This document shows positions 6,262-6,353 of a stretch of 6,353 nucleotides of DNA, one piece after another. The translations under genes and the position numbers were made by a program. Numbering within the stretch: the stretch's first letter is position 1; each line of letters opens with the position of its first letter. The stretch comes from an uncultured Ruminococcus sp. GTDB taxonomy: Bacteria; Bacillota; Clostridia; Oscillospirales; Ruminococcaceae. Under the pieces are notes generated by a model that did not search any database, had not been told where the DNA came from, and saw only the letters and a program-made list of their open reading frames with translations. The stretch covers positions 1 to 6,353 of the forward strand of contig CAMOEP010000138.1 in assembly GCA_946612185.1 (NCBI GenBank). Reading direction: 5' to 3'.

Positions 6262-6353
6262 TATTATTAGTCTCCATGACGTTCCGCCAAAGGGGGAAAC
6301 CCAAGTGGAAAAAGGGGGAGGAACTAATTAAACCCGACAAAAATCGGCATTTC
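6236..6353 (-). CDS. Possible 3' end of an unrecognised gene within the repeat
   Basis: A minus-strand frame enters at the window edge and stays open for 38 codons, ending in METNNKQKKKRAT at the stop at 6236-6238. The last seven codons and the stop also appear in the left inverted repeat. I do not recognise the protein. Against it, a plus-strand frame from an ATG at 6276 is also open to the edge (26 codons, beginning MTFRQRGKPKWKKGEELIKP) but has no ribosome site, and the region is only about 120 bases long. If real, the minus-strand gene would end about 60 bases upstream of the hen1 transcript start. Confidence 0.25.
   Translation of the reverse strand, partial: KCRFLSGLISSSPFFHLGFPLWRNVMETNNKQKKKRAT

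Noticed and set aside
6334..6347. CCGA / TCGG hairpin with a six-base loop near the right edge
   Set aside because: The stem is only four base pairs and no T-run follows, so a terminator is not supported.
6276..6353. Plus-strand frame starting at ATG 6276, open to the window edge
   Set aside because: 26 codons with plausible hydrophilic content but no Shine-Dalgarno site. The opposite strand is also open and shares its stop with the left repeat. Too short to call as a gene.

Overview
The window carries three complete genes in two convergent transcription units. They are bracketed by a 45-base imperfect inverted repeat whose copies lie at 1-45 and 6217-6261. Gram-positive features include strong Shine-Dalgarno sites, extended -10 promoters, a TTG start and a sortase-type SPKTG anchor. 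Together with closeness by eye to the Clostridium thermocellum RNA-repair proteins, they suggest an anaerobic Clostridia member, most likely Ruminococcus-like. That taxonomic call is inference.

Layout. Positions 1-45 are the left repeat. Positions 46-288 hold no gene; they contain two overlapping potential hairpins, an AT-rich stretch with a 12-base direct repeat, a good promoter (169-197) and a strong ribosome binding site. Positions 289-2115 (+) encode a secreted, surface-associated phosphatase of the Y_phosphatase3 / PtpB-LipA type with an unusual internal cell-wall-anchor-like module. A bidirectional terminator (2133-2175) separates it from the opposing operon. On the minus strand, hen1 (6147 to 4750) and pnkp (4757 to 2184) overlap by 8 bases and share one promoter just upstream of hen1 (6181-6209). 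Beyond it lie the right repeat and a short flank whose reading frames stay open to the window edge.

Function. Hen1 and Pnkp form the known bacterial RNA repair machine. Pnkp heals the 2',3'-cyclic phosphate and 5'-OH ends left by ribotoxins and seals the break. Hen1 2'-O-methylates the 3' end before sealing, so the repaired site resists re-cleavage. All the catalytic motifs I can check are intact. The phosphatase has no evident mechanistic link to RNA repair; it has its own promoter and is predicted to act outside the membrane.

The RNA repair system is already described. The less ordinary points are the inverted repeats around the whole gene set, which share what looks like the 3' end of one open frame, and the phosphatase architecture, in which a complete wall-anchor-like signal is followed in frame by a second signal-peptide-like segment.
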